Origin: a virus | Virus record (IMG/VR): IMGVR_UViG_3300024243_000006 | Location: 1-64,000 of that record | Length of the DNA: 64,000 bases | Direction: 5' to 3' (one strand) | Shown: piece after piece, positions 7,403 to 15,332 of the stretch | Numbering within the stretch: position 1 is the stretch's first letter | Layout: every line of letters begins with the position of its first letter | Made by a program: the position numbers and the translations under genes | The notes under the pieces: generated by a model | Told to the model about the DNA's origin: nothing | What the model saw: the letters and a program-made list of their open reading frames with translations, nothing else | Database searches by the model: none

Positions 7403-7900
7403 ATGAAAACTATAGAGCTTCTGACGGATAGGATAAATGAATTATTCTCAGAAGGAAAGTATGTCGAAGACTTTGAAGTAACAGTTTTCGGCATGAAAAA
7501 GATTAAGTTCGACCGTGTGAATCAGGAACTCTTTGGTGATCCAACGTTGATCATTAAAGAGTTTGAGGAAAGATTCGCAGGTAAAGCTACAACCGAATTG
7601 GTAGATCATTTGATCAAAGCTGGCATGTCAACACTCATTAACTATGAGGGGTTACTCCAGCAGGAAATGAGGTCAGTAACTCCATCGGCATCAGAGATAG
7701 TCTGTGCTCATATGAATGGAGAGATTAATCTTGACGCGCTAAACAAGAAGCGTCAAAGAGTCTCCGAGAAATGGTTCGCAGTTGTCATGGCGCAGCGTGA
7801 ACTTGGAGAACTATTACAAGACATAAAGGCATCGGGACCAAAACTTCCAACAAGTGAGAAGAGATTGTCCAAATTTTGGTTCGGTCCTTTGCCAAAGTAA
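7403..7900 (+). CDS. hypothetical protein, 165 aa
   Basis: ATG 7403 sits five bases behind GAGG. The protein is largely helical and soluble, with VFGMKKIKFDRV early and a charged segment LNKKRQRVSEKW. No family recognised. The Nudix-like gene follows ten bases after its stop. Confidence 0.6.
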   Translation: MKTIELLTDRINELFSEGKYVEDFEVTVFGMKKIKFDRVNQELFGDPTLIIKEFEERFAGKATTELVDHLIKAGMSTLINYEGLLQQEMRSVTPSASEIVCAHMNGEINLDALNKKRQRVSEKWFAVVMAQRELGELLQDIKASGPKLPTSEKRLSKFWFGPLPK

Positions 7901-7910
7901 AGGAGTTGAA

Positions 7911-8390
7911 TTGCCTGACACATCGACAGAAGAGACCTATGAGATAATTGAATCTGTTATTGGCTTTGTCCTCATTGAGGGACTAATCCTATGCTTTAAA
8001 CGTTCTGATAATGATAAAGCGTTTCCTGGTAAATGGGGATTCCCTGGAGGCAAAGTGAACAAAGGCGAGCAGCCTGCGTCTGTTTTGTTCGAAGAGGTAA
8101 GAAGAAAGACAGGGCTCAGCAAAACGGACAGCGTCTCTTTTGTTGGAAAATATAAGGCGATTCACGATGCTCGAAAGAAAATCTATAAGATTTCCGCATT
8201 CCAGTTGGAGTATCAGTTCCCAGTAAATCTTAAGCTATCCAGCGAATACAGCGAGTTAAAGCTCTGCACTCCGGAAGAGATTGTAGAGTTAGAATTAGCA
8301 GGTAAGGTGCCTGAAGGACTACTGAAACAATACATGAAAAGGGTCGGCCTTCTCGAAGAAGATGACTACGAAGATAATGGGGAAGAGTAA
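7911..8390 (+). CDS. Nudix-fold protein with degenerate catalytic box
   Basis: TTG 7911 is chosen because AGGAG lies five bases upstream. The Nudix fold is clear: GLILCFKRSD..FPGKWGFPGGKVNKGE near residue 40, leading into the helix LFEEVRRKTGLS. The canonical box ends REUxEExGU, but here it reads EEVRRKTGL: the two adjacent metal-binding glutamates are replaced by Arg-Lys. Family members hydrolyse nucleoside diphosphates linked to X; this one may bind without hydrolysis or use other residues. Confidence 0.7.
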   Translation: MPDTSTEETYEIIESVIGFVLIEGLILCFKRSDNDKAFPGKWGFPGGKVNKGEQPASVLFEEVRRKTGLSKTDSVSFVGKYKAIHDARKKIYKISAFQLEYQFPVNLKLSSEYSELKLCTPEEIVELELAGKVPEGLLKQYMKRVGLLEEDDYEDNGEE

Positions 8391-8391
8391 G

Positions 8392-8835
8392 ATGCGAAAA
8401 GTGTATGTAGTTGTTCAAGAAGGATGGGATTATAATGATGAGTATTATTACCGCTCAGAGAGTAGTGGTGGTCAGCCTAAGCGTGCATTTGAGAGAGAGA
8501 ATGATGCAGAGTCTCATTGCCGTGCTTTGAACATCAGAGAAGTTAAGGTTATTCTCAGTTCAGGCCCTGAAGAAATTTACTGCCATCTTGGAGAAGGGGA
8601 AACGATTACGTCCAGACTTACTGAGAGAAAGTATGGGACTAAGATTTCTCCGGAAGATTCCGCCAGACTTCTCACTTACTTTGATGTCATTTGTGATTCT
8701 TATTTCTCAAATGATCCGGTCGGAATCTCTACTTCTGCACAGAACGAAGTTCCTGACGAAGATTGGTTGCTGCTTGGAAAGTATCTGAATCTTAATTCAT
8801 ACATGATGTACCCCATCCCATTCGGTATAGGTTAA
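8392..8835 (+). CDS. hypothetical protein, 147 aa
   Basis: ATG 8392 immediately follows the Nudix stop. The start VYVVVQEGWDYNDEYYYRSES resembles small phage proteins that begin with a strand and an acidic aromatic loop. The rest is soluble with no motif recognised. A CCGGTACAAT promoter-like site follows it. Confidence 0.6.
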   Translation: MRKVYVVVQEGWDYNDEYYYRSESSGGQPKRAFERENDAESHCRALNIREVKVILSSGPEEIYCHLGEGETITSRLTERKYGTKISPEDSARLLTYFDVICDSYFSNDPVGISTSAQNEVPDEDWLLLGKYLNLNSYMMYPIPFGIG

Positions 8836-8866
8836 ATAAAGGATTATGTGATAATCTTTAAACTTA

Positions 8867-8876
8867 CCGGTACAAT
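8867..8876 (+). promoter_or_regulatory. promoter-like site, family B (CCGGTACAAT)
   Basis: CCGGTACAAT lies just before tRNA-Val. The same ten bases occur at 22600, and CCGGTATAAT at 54516, each in a short intergenic gap. No clear -35 box is seen at 17 bases. Confidence 0.4.
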
Positions 8877-8886
8877 GAAGTGACAT

Positions 8887-8959
8887 AGGACTGTAGCTCA
8901 GTTGGGAGAGCGCCTGCTTGACGTGCAGAAGGTCATCGGTTCAATCCCGGTCAGTCCTA
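8887..8959 (+). tRNA. tRNA-Val(GAC)
   Basis: Acceptor AGGACTG pairs with CAGTCCT; D arm TAGCTCAGTTGGGAGAGC; anticodon loop TTGACGT gives GAC; T loop TTCAATC. CCA is incomplete in the DNA (ACCG). Confidence 0.88.
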
Positions 8960-8972
8960 CCGAGAGTTTTGA

Positions 8973-9125
8973 ATGAAGAGAAACTGGTATCACAAATGTG
9001 TGCGAAAAAAATATAAGCCGTATCCATGGATACTTTGCTCTCTGTGCCAAAAAAGAAAACTTGATGTGCTTTTAACTAAAGAAGAAGCCGACGAGCTTAA
9101 CAGAAAGCTCAAACTGGAGAAGTAA
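8973..9125 (+). CDS. small basic protein with CxxC, 50 aa
   Basis: ATG 8973 follows tRNA-Val. The peptide is Lys/Arg-rich, has CSLC in the middle and an acidic-basic helical tail (KEEADELNRKLKLEK). It may bind nucleic acid or zinc, but nothing is proven. Confidence 0.5.
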   Translation: MKRNWYHKCVRKKYKPYPWILCSLCQKRKLDVLLTKEEADELNRKLKLEK

Positions 9126-9153
9126 TGTTTTACCTTAGTAATCGAAATATGAA

Positions 9154-9181
9154 CGTGGCCTAACGAAAGCGATTAGGTCAC
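9154..9181 (+). promoter_or_regulatory. leader hairpin upstream of asnS
   Basis: TGGCCTAACG and CGATTAGGTCA flank a short loop (AAAG) and can form a stem of about nine pairs. It lies about 60 bases before the AsnRS start in a gene-free leader. It could be a terminator or attenuator; there is no T-box sequence. Confidence 0.4.
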
Positions 9182-9243
9182 ATACGCCTAAACTTGCAGC
9201 TACATTTTTTTTGATTAACAGTTTATACAATAAGGTAATTACA

Positions 9244-10638
9244 ATGGAACCAGTATATGACGACGGGTCCAGCATATGGTATGCTTACACCGTCGATGAA
9301 CTACACGGCATTACAGAGCCACGAAAGCATGTTGTTTTTCGTGGTTGGATTAAAACAATCAGACATTCCAAGGCCGGAATGTCATTCATTCACGTAACAG
9401 ATGGGAGCGCTTTGCGCCCGTATCAGATTTTCGTTAAGGAGTCTGACGTAGAGGGTTACGATGAGATTAAGAAGCTCACTTCTGGCTGCTCAATTGAAGT
9501 CTATGGCGAAGTCGTAGAATCAAAGGGTAAGGGTCAGGACTTTGAGCTTATCGCACAGAGCCTTAAGATTCATGGTTTGGTCGAAGACCCTGCCACGTAT
9601 CCTATTCAGGCCAAAGATACTTCAATGGAGTATCTCAGGTCTGTTGCTCACCTCAGACCACGCTCGCAGGTCTTCTCTTCTATTACGAGAGTAAGGACAG
9701 AGTTGGCTCATGCCACACAGAGCTTCTTCTACGGTAAGGGTTATCAGTGGATCCACACCCCGATCATTACAGGCAGTGATTGTGAAGGTGGTGGTGAAAT
9801 GTTTAGAGTCTCTACAGATTCTAAGGAAGAGTTCTTCGGTAAGCCTGCATTCCTCACTGTGTCTGGACAGTTGAACGTCGAACCATTTGCATGTTCAATG
9901 GGCAAGGTTTATACCTTCGGTCCTACGTTCAGAGCAGAGAACAGCCAGACCTCCAGGCACCTGTCTGAGTTCTGGATGATTGAGCCAGAGACTGCATTTT
10001 ACGATCTTGACGACAACGTCAAGCTTGCGACTGAGTTTCTACAATCAATCTTCAGAAGCTGCTTGGACTATAGATATGAGGATCTTGAGTACCTTGCTGG
10101 TCAGTTTAGAGAAGGTCAAGCTTTCCTATCTACCCTGCAAAAGGTAGTCTCCGAACCTCCGGAGAGGATGACATACACTGAGGCTATCAAGATCCTTGAA
10201 GCTACAGACCATCCTTTTGAGTTCCCTGTTTCTTGGGGAATCGATCTACAGTCGGAGCATGAGAAATTCCTTTGTGAATACGTCGGCGGTAAGATTCTTG
10301 TTGTCACAGATTATCCCAAGGATATCAAGGCTTTCTATATGAAGCTTAGTGAGGACGAGAAGACTGTCGGAGCAATGGATATTCTCCTGCCAGGAATTGG
10401 CGAGATTATCGGAGGCTCACAGCGAGAGGAAAAGTTCGATGTTCTTTTGAGAAGGATTCAGGAAATGGGTCTGGAACGAGAAGAGTACGAATGGTACCTC
10501 GACCTGAGAAAGTATGGCACCGTGCCTCACTCTGGATTCGGACTCGGCTTTGAACGAGCAGTACAGTATGTCACAGGTGTTCCCAACATTAGAGACACAA
10601 TCCCTTACCCAAGGGCTGTAGGAAAGATGGAGTACTGA
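9244..10638 (+). CDS. asnS: asparaginyl-tRNA synthetase
   Basis: A 464-residue class IIb synthetase. The N-terminal OB fold (VFRGWIKTIRHSKAGMSFIHV) would bind the anticodon. Motif 2 is TFRAENSQTSRHLSEFWM followed by IEPE, the AsnRS pattern; motif 3 is GFGLGFERAVQYVTG ending in the usual IRDTIPYPR. Reaction: ATP-dependent charging of tRNA-Asn. Start ATG 9244 behind AAGG. Two tRNAs with the Asn anticodon GTT are encoded at 48633 and 49170, the first with an unusual long-arm body, so the enzyme may serve the phage tRNAs. Confidence 0.93.
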   Translation: MEPVYDDGSSIWYAYTVDELHGITEPRKHVVFRGWIKTIRHSKAGMSFIHVTDGSALRPYQIFVKESDVEGYDEIKKLTSGCSIEVYGEVVESKGKGQDFELIAQSLKIHGLVEDPATYPIQAKDTSMEYLRSVAHLRPRSQVFSSITRVRTELAHATQSFFYGKGYQWIHTPIITGSDCEGGGEMFRVSTDSKEEFFGKPAFLTVSGQLNVEPFACSMGKVYTFGPTFRAENSQTSRHLSEFWMIEPETAFYDLDDNVKLATEFLQSIFRSCLDYRYEDLEYLAGQFREGQAFLSTLQKVVSEPPERMTYTEAIKILEATDHPFEFPVSWGIDLQSEHEKFLCEYVGGKILVVTDYPKDIKAFYMKLSEDEKTVGAMDILLPGIGEIIGGSQREEKFDVLLRRIQEMGLEREEYEWYLDLRKYGTVPHSGFGLGFERAVQYVTGVPNIRDTIPYPRAVGKMEY

Positions 10639-10874
10639 TGTTACATCACGAGTTAAAGATTAAGGCTGAAAAGCTGTTTGAGAAAAACTATAGAGATGGC
10701 TTTGAATTCCTGAAGTCTTTAACTCGTGATGAAGCCGCAGAGGTTTGGATACATTGTGGTGCCAGTATTGGCATAAGGCGTCAGATCAAAGCCATAACTA
10801 AAGATGATGAGTTTAAAACCTTTATTCAAAACCTATATTTGCCTGCGTCATATCAAGGACAGGAGCAAATATGA
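10638..10874 (+). CDS. hypothetical protein, 78 aa
   Basis: ATG 10638 overlaps the AsnRS stop (TGATG), implying coupling. Helical and charged, with WIHCGASIGIRRQIKAI in the middle. No family recognised. Confidence 0.65.
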   Translation: MLHHELKIKAEKLFEKNYRDGFEFLKSLTRDEAAEVWIHCGASIGIRRQIKAITKDDEFKTFIQNLYLPASYQGQEQI

Positions 10875-11308
10875 AGACCATTCTTCAGCAGGAAGTAGAC
10901 AACGCTGTTCTCAATTTTGATAACATGACCTTTAGCCAGATCAAAGACCTTTTGATTAAGGTACAAAAAGAGTATTGCGCAATTCATTATGGCTGTGAAG
11001 ACGAATCGGAGTATGAGAGTTATGAGGAAGATGATTGGCTAAGTGATAGAAGAGAGCAAATGCTCTCCGAACTATACGATATAGCTAAAGAGTTTGAAAA
11101 CAAAGCGGAGCGTGAGTCGAACCATGACAGGAAGGCTTACCTTTTAGATAATCATATGGGACTTCTTGAACTTTACAAAGATATGAGATATGGCGATTAT
11201 AAAGCTGGAAAAGAAAAGCTTAAAAGCCCCATGATAAGGGCGCTAATTTCTTGTAGGCTCGAAGAAGCTATAGAAGATCTGATTAAAAAGTTGATTAAGG
11301 ATGGGTGA
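10871..11308 (+). CDS. hypothetical acidic helical protein, 145 aa
   Basis: The start overlaps the previous stop. It has a markedly acidic segment around residues 40-50 (CEDESEYESYEEDDW) and long helices after it. It looks soluble; no family recognised. Its end overlaps the next start. Confidence 0.65.
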   Translation: MKTILQQEVDNAVLNFDNMTFSQIKDLLIKVQKEYCAIHYGCEDESEYESYEEDDWLSDRREQMLSELYDIAKEFENKAERESNHDRKAYLLDNHMGLLELYKDMRYGDYKAGKEKLKSPMIRALISCRLEEAIEDLIKKLIKDG

Positions 11309-11639
11309 GTCTAATGCTAATAGTATTGCTATAAGCAAAGGGTTCTCTTGGTTCTTAAGGATCATGGGGATAGCTCTCACTTCGTTTAGCGCCTGGGTAG
11401 GCGGAATGTATTTCAGCGAGCATTTACCTGAGGCTTTGATAATCCCTGTAGTTATGGGATCACTGCTCTGCGGAATTTGGTTATCGATGGATCTATTCAT
11501 TGCCTCGGCATGGAGGGAATCTTCAAAAGAAGAAGAGAAGGTTTCACATGTGGTGGGTCCTCATAAGCCACTAAGTAAAAATTGGAAGTCTTCTGTGAGG
11601 AAAATTCCCCATGGGAAAAAAAGAAAAGAAACGAATTAG
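11301..11639 (+). CDS. two-helix membrane protein, 112 aa
   Basis: Two hydrophobic segments, about residues 15-37 (GFSWFLRIMGIALTSFSAW) and 45-68 (ALIIPVVMGSLLCGIWLSM), joined by a short loop, then a basic cytoplasmic-type tail rich in Lys and Ser ending GKKRKETN. Probably an inner membrane protein. Function unknown. Its 3' end overlaps the start of the broken HNH gene. Confidence 0.65.
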   Translation: MGESNANSIAISKGFSWFLRIMGIALTSFSAWVGGMYFSEHLPEALIIPVVMGSLLCGIWLSMDLFIASAWRESSKEEEKVSHVVGPHKPLSKNWKSSVRKIPHGKKRKETN

Positions 11640-11765
11640 GGCCAAGTTTAGGTCCGATGTATTTAGGAGAGATTGTTATGATTGTCTTATATGTGGTGCG
11701 TCTTACAGAGACGTTGCAAAAAATGGGGATGACATAATCTATTAATTAGCGCGCATCATATATGA
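11611..11765 (+). pseudogene. truncated, frameshifted HNH endonuclease remnant
   Basis: From ATG 11611 the frame gives a basic start and FRRDCYDCLICGAS, the usual beginning of an HNH domain, then stops at 11743. A neighbouring frame continues with NLLISAHHI, the expected AHHI of the HNH core, before stopping where the next HNH gene begins at 11762. The rest of the domain is absent. This looks like a decayed endonuclease replaced at its active site by another. Confidence 0.6.
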
Positions 11766-12517
11766 ATAAAAATGATGCCAGAAAAATATTGAGACAAAAA
11801 AGATTTGAAAATGGTCTTTGCATTTATTGCGGTTCAAGCAACTATCTTAAAGGCAAAAAAGGCTGTCAAATATGTCTCAAGAAAAAAAGCGAAGCAACGT
11901 CAAGATACTCTAAAAATAATCAGGAAAGAATTAAGCTTCGAAATAAGAGGCTTAGAAAAGAAGTTCTTGAAAAATATGGAGGCAGATGTGTTTGTTGCGA
12001 TGAAGTTAAGTGGGAATTTCTAACTATTGACCACATCAATAATGATGGGAATATAGAACGAATTCAAAAATATGGTTCGCAAAGTGGTAGTAGTTTAAGT
12101 TTTTTTTATGAATTAAAGCGAAAACCAATAAGAAGCGATCTTCAAGTTTTATGTTACAACTGTAATAATGGGCGTCATGTTTTTGGCATCTGTCCTCATA
12201 AGCTTGAGTCGATTGATTTTTCCAAGTTGGATTTAGATTTAAGAAAGGATTCAAAAAAAGATAGTGGCTGCAAAATAAGCTGGCCTGAATCTCACCATTT
12301 GATTGAAACTATGAATCGCTTTGGATGCAAAAGAGTTGCGGAGGCATTAGGTGTCTCAATTCCTGCAATTTCTGGAAGGCTAAAGAGAAGAAATATGTAT
12401 CATCTTTATAATCGTAGTTGCGATAAAATTGTAGCTACAAAGGAAGAAATATTAAAATATATTGGTGAGACAAAGAATGAAACAGTATCCAAGTATCGCG
12501 GCGACAATTCGTCGTGA
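11762..12517 (+). CDS. HNH endonuclease with C-terminal helix-turn-helix
   Basis: 251 residues. N-terminal Cys pairs (CIYCGSS, CQICLKK), then the HNH core RCVCCDEV..LTIDHINNDGN and LQVLCYNCNNGRHVFG, then a C-terminal helix-turn-helix-like segment GCKRVAEALGVSIPAISGRL. This is the layout of free-standing homing endonucleases. The A-rich composition and the overlap of 41 bases with the RNA ligase start suggest recent insertion. Confidence 0.85.
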   Translation: MNKNDARKILRQKRFENGLCIYCGSSNYLKGKKGCQICLKKKSEATSRYSKNNQERIKLRNKRLRKEVLEKYGGRCVCCDEVKWEFLTIDHINNDGNIERIQKYGSQSGSSLSFFYELKRKPIRSDLQVLCYNCNNGRHVFGICPHKLESIDFSKLDLDLRKDSKKDSGCKISWPESHHLIETMNRFGCKRVAEALGVSIPAISGRLKRRNMYHLYNRSCDKIVATKEEILKYIGETKNETVSKYRGDNSS

Positions 12518-13091
12518 CCAACCCTATTACGTATTCGACAAACTAGACGGTTCAAACATCAGAGTTAGATGGACAAAGAAGAAAGGCTTTGTCATGTTCG
12601 GAACACGAACCCAACTCATGGATGAATCAGATCCAATGTTCGGCCCGGCCAAAGGTCTTTTTCTTGAGAAGTATGGCGACGACCTTGATGAGATAATGAG
12701 AAAGGCTCGCATCGAACGTGCCCAATTCTATTATGAGTATTGGAGTCCTAACTCTTTCGGTGGCTATCATGCGGACGAACCTCACGAGGTTACTCTGTTT
12801 GATGTTGATATCTACAGAAAAGGACTGCTACCTCCTAAAGAATTTTTGAAGCTCGTAGGTCATCTTGATACAGCAAAGTTGTTGTACCATGGAAATATTA
12901 CCCAGGATTTGATTGAGAGCATACGCAACGGTACTTTGGAAGGGATGACCTTCGAGGGCGTTATCTGTAAGGCTAAGAGTCAGAAGAAAACACCGATGCC
13001 AGTAATGTTCAAGATCAAAAATGTGGCTTGGTACCTCAGATTGCATGGCGTATGTCAAGGCGACGAAGGATTGTATGAGGAGTTGAAATGA
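12477..13091 (+). CDS. RNA ligase (nucleotidyltransferase superfamily)
   Basis: The covalent nucleotidyltransferase motifs are visible: motif I DKLDGSN near residue 22 (Lys accepts AMP), motif III FYYEYWSPNSF near 85, motif IV FEGVICK near 160 and motif V MFKIKN near 178. At 204 residues it is a minimal catalytic domain as in Rnl2-like ligases. Likely role: sealing 3'-OH/5'-phosphate RNA breaks, for example cut tRNAs. ATG 12477 lies inside the end of the upstream HNH gene; the ligase is probably the older gene here. Confidence 0.8.
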   Translation: MKQYPSIAATIRRDQPYYVFDKLDGSNIRVRWTKKKGFVMFGTRTQLMDESDPMFGPAKGLFLEKYGDDLDEIMRKARIERAQFYYEYWSPNSFGGYHADEPHEVTLFDVDIYRKGLLPPKEFLKLVGHLDTAKLLYHGNITQDLIESIRNGTLEGMTFEGVICKAKSQKKTPMPVMFKIKNVAWYLRLHGVCQGDEGLYEELK

Positions 13092-13507
13092 ATACGTCAC
13101 CAACTGAAAACTCCAATGGAACTAAGCGTTGGCATGTAAATGGTAAGCTTCATCGGCTTGGTGGACCTGCTGTTGAGCACTCCAATGGAACTAAGTATTG
13201 GTATGTAAATGGTAAGCGCCATCGGCTTGATGGACCTGCTGTTGAGTACGCCAATGGAACTAAGCATTGGTATGTGGAAGGCAAGCGTCATTGCATTGAT
13301 GGACCTGCTGTTGAGCTTTGCGATGGAGCTAACTATTGGTTTGCTGATGGTAAGCTTCATCGGCTTGACGGACCAGCCATTGAGTACGTCAATGGAACTA
13401 AGCATTGGTTTGTTGATGGCGTGGAATACAGCTTAGCTGATTACCTTGATTTGGTTTCCGAGGAAGTCCTTGAGGACATCGTGTTAAACCACTTACCGGG
13501 GTTCTGA
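13088..13507 (+). CDS. tandem W-NGK-HRLDGPA repeat protein 1 (5 units)
   Basis: Built from a 23-residue unit of the form NGTKYWYVNGKxHRLDGPAVEY, with four full units and a last one ending DGVEYS. A fixed C-terminal cap follows (SLADYLDLVSEEVLEDIVLN, then HLPGF). The unit resembles MORN/WG-type beta-hairpin repeats seen in phage and giant-virus proteins. Three paralogues follow in tandem, one base apart. Biochemical role unknown; such repeats usually form extended beta surfaces for binding. Confidence 0.8.
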   Translation: MNTSPTENSNGTKRWHVNGKLHRLGGPAVEHSNGTKYWYVNGKRHRLDGPAVEYANGTKHWYVEGKRHCIDGPAVELCDGANYWFADGKLHRLDGPAIEYVNGTKHWFVDGVEYSLADYLDLVSEEVLEDIVLNHLPGF

Positions 13508-13508
13508 A

Positions 13509-14006
13509 ATGACTACTGAGAAACCCACTGTTATTGAAAACTCGAATGGATATAAGTGTTGGTACACAAATGGTAAGCTTCATCGGCTTGATGGACCTGC
13601 CGTTGAGCGTTTCAATGGAACTAAGCGTTGGTATGTTGATGGTAAGCTTCATCGGCTTGATGGCCCTGCCATTGAGCTATTCAATGGAGATAAGTATTGG
13701 TATGTTGATGGTAAGCTTCATCGGCTTGACGGACCTGCCATGGAGTACGCCAATGGATCTAAGTATTGGTTTATAGATGGTAAGCGTCATCGCCTTGACG
13801 GACCTGCCATTGAGTACGCCAATGGGTCTAAGGAGTGGTATGTAAAAGGTAAGTTTCATCGGCTTGATGGCCCTGCCGTTGAGTACGCCAATGGAGATAA
13901 GTTTTGGTATGTTGATGGCGTGGAATACAGTTTAGCTGATTACCTTGACTTGGTTTCTGAAGAAGTCCTTGAGGATATTGTATTAAACCATTTACCGGGG
14001 TTCTGA
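13509..14006 (+). CDS. tandem W-NGK-HRLDGPA repeat protein 2 (6 units)
   Basis: Starts one base after the previous stop (ATG 13509). Six units of the same 23-residue repeat, with variation mainly at the residues around the Trp pair (CWYTNGK, RWYVDGK, EWYVKGK), then the same cap SLADYLDLVSEEVLEDIVLN and HLPGF. It is the longest member. The conserved core with variable exposed positions would suit a family of related binding proteins; function unknown. Confidence 0.8.
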   Translation: MTTEKPTVIENSNGYKCWYTNGKLHRLDGPAVERFNGTKRWYVDGKLHRLDGPAIELFNGDKYWYVDGKLHRLDGPAMEYANGSKYWFIDGKRHRLDGPAIEYANGSKEWYVKGKFHRLDGPAVEYANGDKFWYVDGVEYSLADYLDLVSEEVLEDIVLNHLPGF

Positions 14007-14007
14007 A

Positions 14008-14298
14008 ATGGCTACTGATAAACCAACTGTTACTGAGCATTTAAATGGAGATAAGTATTGGTATGTGCATGATAAGCTTCATCGGTTTGATGGCCCTGCC
14101 GTTGAGCGCACCAATGGAAATAAACTTTGGTATGTAAATGGTAAGTGTCATCGCCTTGACGGACCTGCTGTTGAGTTCGCTGACGGAACTAAGTATTGGT
14201 ATGTTGATGGCGTTCAGTACAGTTTAGCTGATTACCTTGATTTGGTTTCCGAGGAAGTCCTTGAAGACATCGTGTTAAACCATTTACCGGGGTTTTAA
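14008..14298 (+). CDS. tandem W-NGK-HRLDGPA repeat protein 3 (3 units)
   Basis: The shortest member, with three units and the constant C-terminal cap. The N terminus MATDKPTVTEHLNG aligns with proteins 2 and 4. One unit has lost the usual NGK (WYVHDKLHRF). Otherwise as for the neighbouring paralogues. Confidence 0.78.
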   Translation: MATDKPTVTEHLNGDKYWYVHDKLHRFDGPAVERTNGNKLWYVNGKCHRLDGPAVEFADGTKYWYVDGVQYSLADYLDLVSEEVLEDIVLNHLPGF

Positions 14299-14299
14299 A

Positions 14300-14728
14300 A
14301 TGACTACTGATGAACCCACTGTTACTGAGTACGCCAATGGATCTAAGCGTTGGCATGTAAATGGTAAGCTTCATCGGCTTGATGGACCTGCCATTGAATA
14401 CGCCAATGGAACTAAGTATTGGTATAAAAATGGTAAGCTTCATCGGCTTAATGGACCTGCCATTGAATACGCCGATGGAACTAAACATTGGCATGTAAAT
14501 GGTAAGCTTCATCGGCTTGATGGACCAGCCATTGAGTCCGCCGATGGATCTAAGTATTGGTATAAAAATGGTAAGCTTCATCGGCTTAATGGACCTGCCA
14601 TTGAATACGCCAATGGAAGTAAGCATTGGTATGCAAATGGCGTTCAGTACAGCTTAGCTGATTACCTTGATCTTGTTTCCGAGGATGTCCTTGAAGACAT
14701 TGTATTAAACCATTTGCCGGGGTTCTGA
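14300..14728 (+). CDS. tandem W-NGK-HRLDGPA repeat protein 4 (5 units)
   Basis: Five units arranged as a duplicated pair: a WHVNGKLHRLDGPA unit alternates with a WYKNGKLHRLNGPA unit twice, then a last unit and the common cap. The near identity of the two pairs points to a recent 138-base duplication. RNase HI starts one base after its stop, so the five genes may be co-transcribed. Confidence 0.8.
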   Translation: MTTDEPTVTEYANGSKRWHVNGKLHRLDGPAIEYANGTKYWYKNGKLHRLNGPAIEYADGTKHWHVNGKLHRLDGPAIESADGSKYWYKNGKLHRLNGPAIEYANGSKHWYANGVQYSLADYLDLVSEDVLEDIVLNHLPGF

Positions 14729-14729
14729 A

Positions 14730-15140
14730 ATGATAGTAATTTACACAGATGGTTCATGTAAACCAACTAATCCCGGGCCATGTAGCTCTGGTGTGGCGTT
14801 AGTAATTGACGGAGAAGTTGTAGAGTGCCGCTCCATGTTTCTTGGAGAGGGAACTAACAACGTCGGCGAGCTAACTGCTATTTCGATAGCATTAGATGTA
14901 TTGGAGTCACGAAATCTTTCGTGGAAATCCAGTACAATTATAACAGATTCCAAGTACGCAATCGGTGTATTAACCGGCGGTTGGAAAGCGAAGAAGAATG
15001 TTGAACTGATAAAAAATATCAAGGCAAAGCTTGAAAACTTTCCTAATACGGAACTCCAATGGATCAAGGGTCACAGTGGGGATAAGTTCAACGACTTGGT
15101 CGATGCTCTTGCTGGTCAAATCATCGATTCTAACGTCTAA
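14730..15140 (+). CDS. rnhA: ribonuclease HI
   Basis: 136 residues with the full catalytic set: YTDGSCKPTNPGP (first Asp) at the N terminus, NNVGELTAI (Glu) near 47, IITDSKYAIGVLTGGW (Asp) near 70, GHSGDKFNDLVDALA (His and last Asp) near 115. It cuts RNA in RNA-DNA hybrids; in phages it removes replication primers. Start ATG 14730. A family A promoter follows the gene. Confidence 0.92.
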   Translation: MIVIYTDGSCKPTNPGPCSSGVALVIDGEVVECRSMFLGEGTNNVGELTAISIALDVLESRNLSWKSSTIITDSKYAIGVLTGGWKAKKNVELIKNIKAKLENFPNTELQWIKGHSGDKFNDLVDALAGQIIDSNV

Positions 15141-15142
15141 GT

Positions 15143-15171
15143 TTTCTAAAATTCTCAGACGCTGTTATAGA
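15143..15171 (+). promoter_or_regulatory. phage promoter, family A
   Basis: TTTCTA at 15143, a 17-base spacer AAATTCTCAGACGCTGT and TATAGA at 15166. The ATTCTCA part of the spacer is shared with the other copies. It leads into the small gene at 15198. Confidence 0.6.
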
Positions 15172-15197
15172 AAGGTGGGCCTATAAAGAGGGAGAGC

Positions 15198-15332
15198 ATG
15201 GACCAATCAGATTTATATAGTACGACAGAAGAGCCTGCGAAATCGGAGCCGGACGAACCTTTTCCGATGTTGGTAGTGTTATCGATACCATTATGGTATA
15301 GAGTACTTGAGATGATTCACAGGATGATTTAA
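15198..15332 (+). CDS. small protein, 44 aa, with hydrophobic C-terminal half
   Basis: ATG 15198 behind GGGAGAG. Acidic N-terminal half (STTEEPAKSEPDEP) and a short hydrophobic segment (MLVVLSIPLWYRVLEM), possibly membrane-associated. First gene after a promoter; function unknown. Confidence 0.5.
   Translation: MDQSDLYSTTEEPAKSEPDEPFPMLVVLSIPLWYRVLEMIHRMI

Larger units (their letters stand above)
13160..14640 (+). repeat. 69-bp tandem repeat array across four genes
   Basis: About 19 copies of a 69-base unit (23 codons) lie in four adjacent reading frames with 5, 6, 3 and 5 units. In the fourth gene the units alternate as a 138-base pair (WHVNGKLHRLDGPA / WYKNGKLHRLNGPA), a sign of recent duplication. 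Unit number varies while the gene ends are constant, as expected from unequal recombination. Confidence 0.75.

Noticed and set aside
9126-9243. T-box riboswitch before asnS
   Set aside because: The leader has a hairpin but no T-box sequence or specifier loop.
13097-14626. Long open frames on the minus strand across the repeat genes
   Set aside because: They are repeats in mirror image (KPMKLTI units) created by the plus-strand 69-base repeat; they lack ribosome sites and the plus frames have starts, caps and overlaps.
13160-14640. CRISPR-like array
   Set aside because: The repeat is a 69-base in-frame coding unit without distinct spacers.
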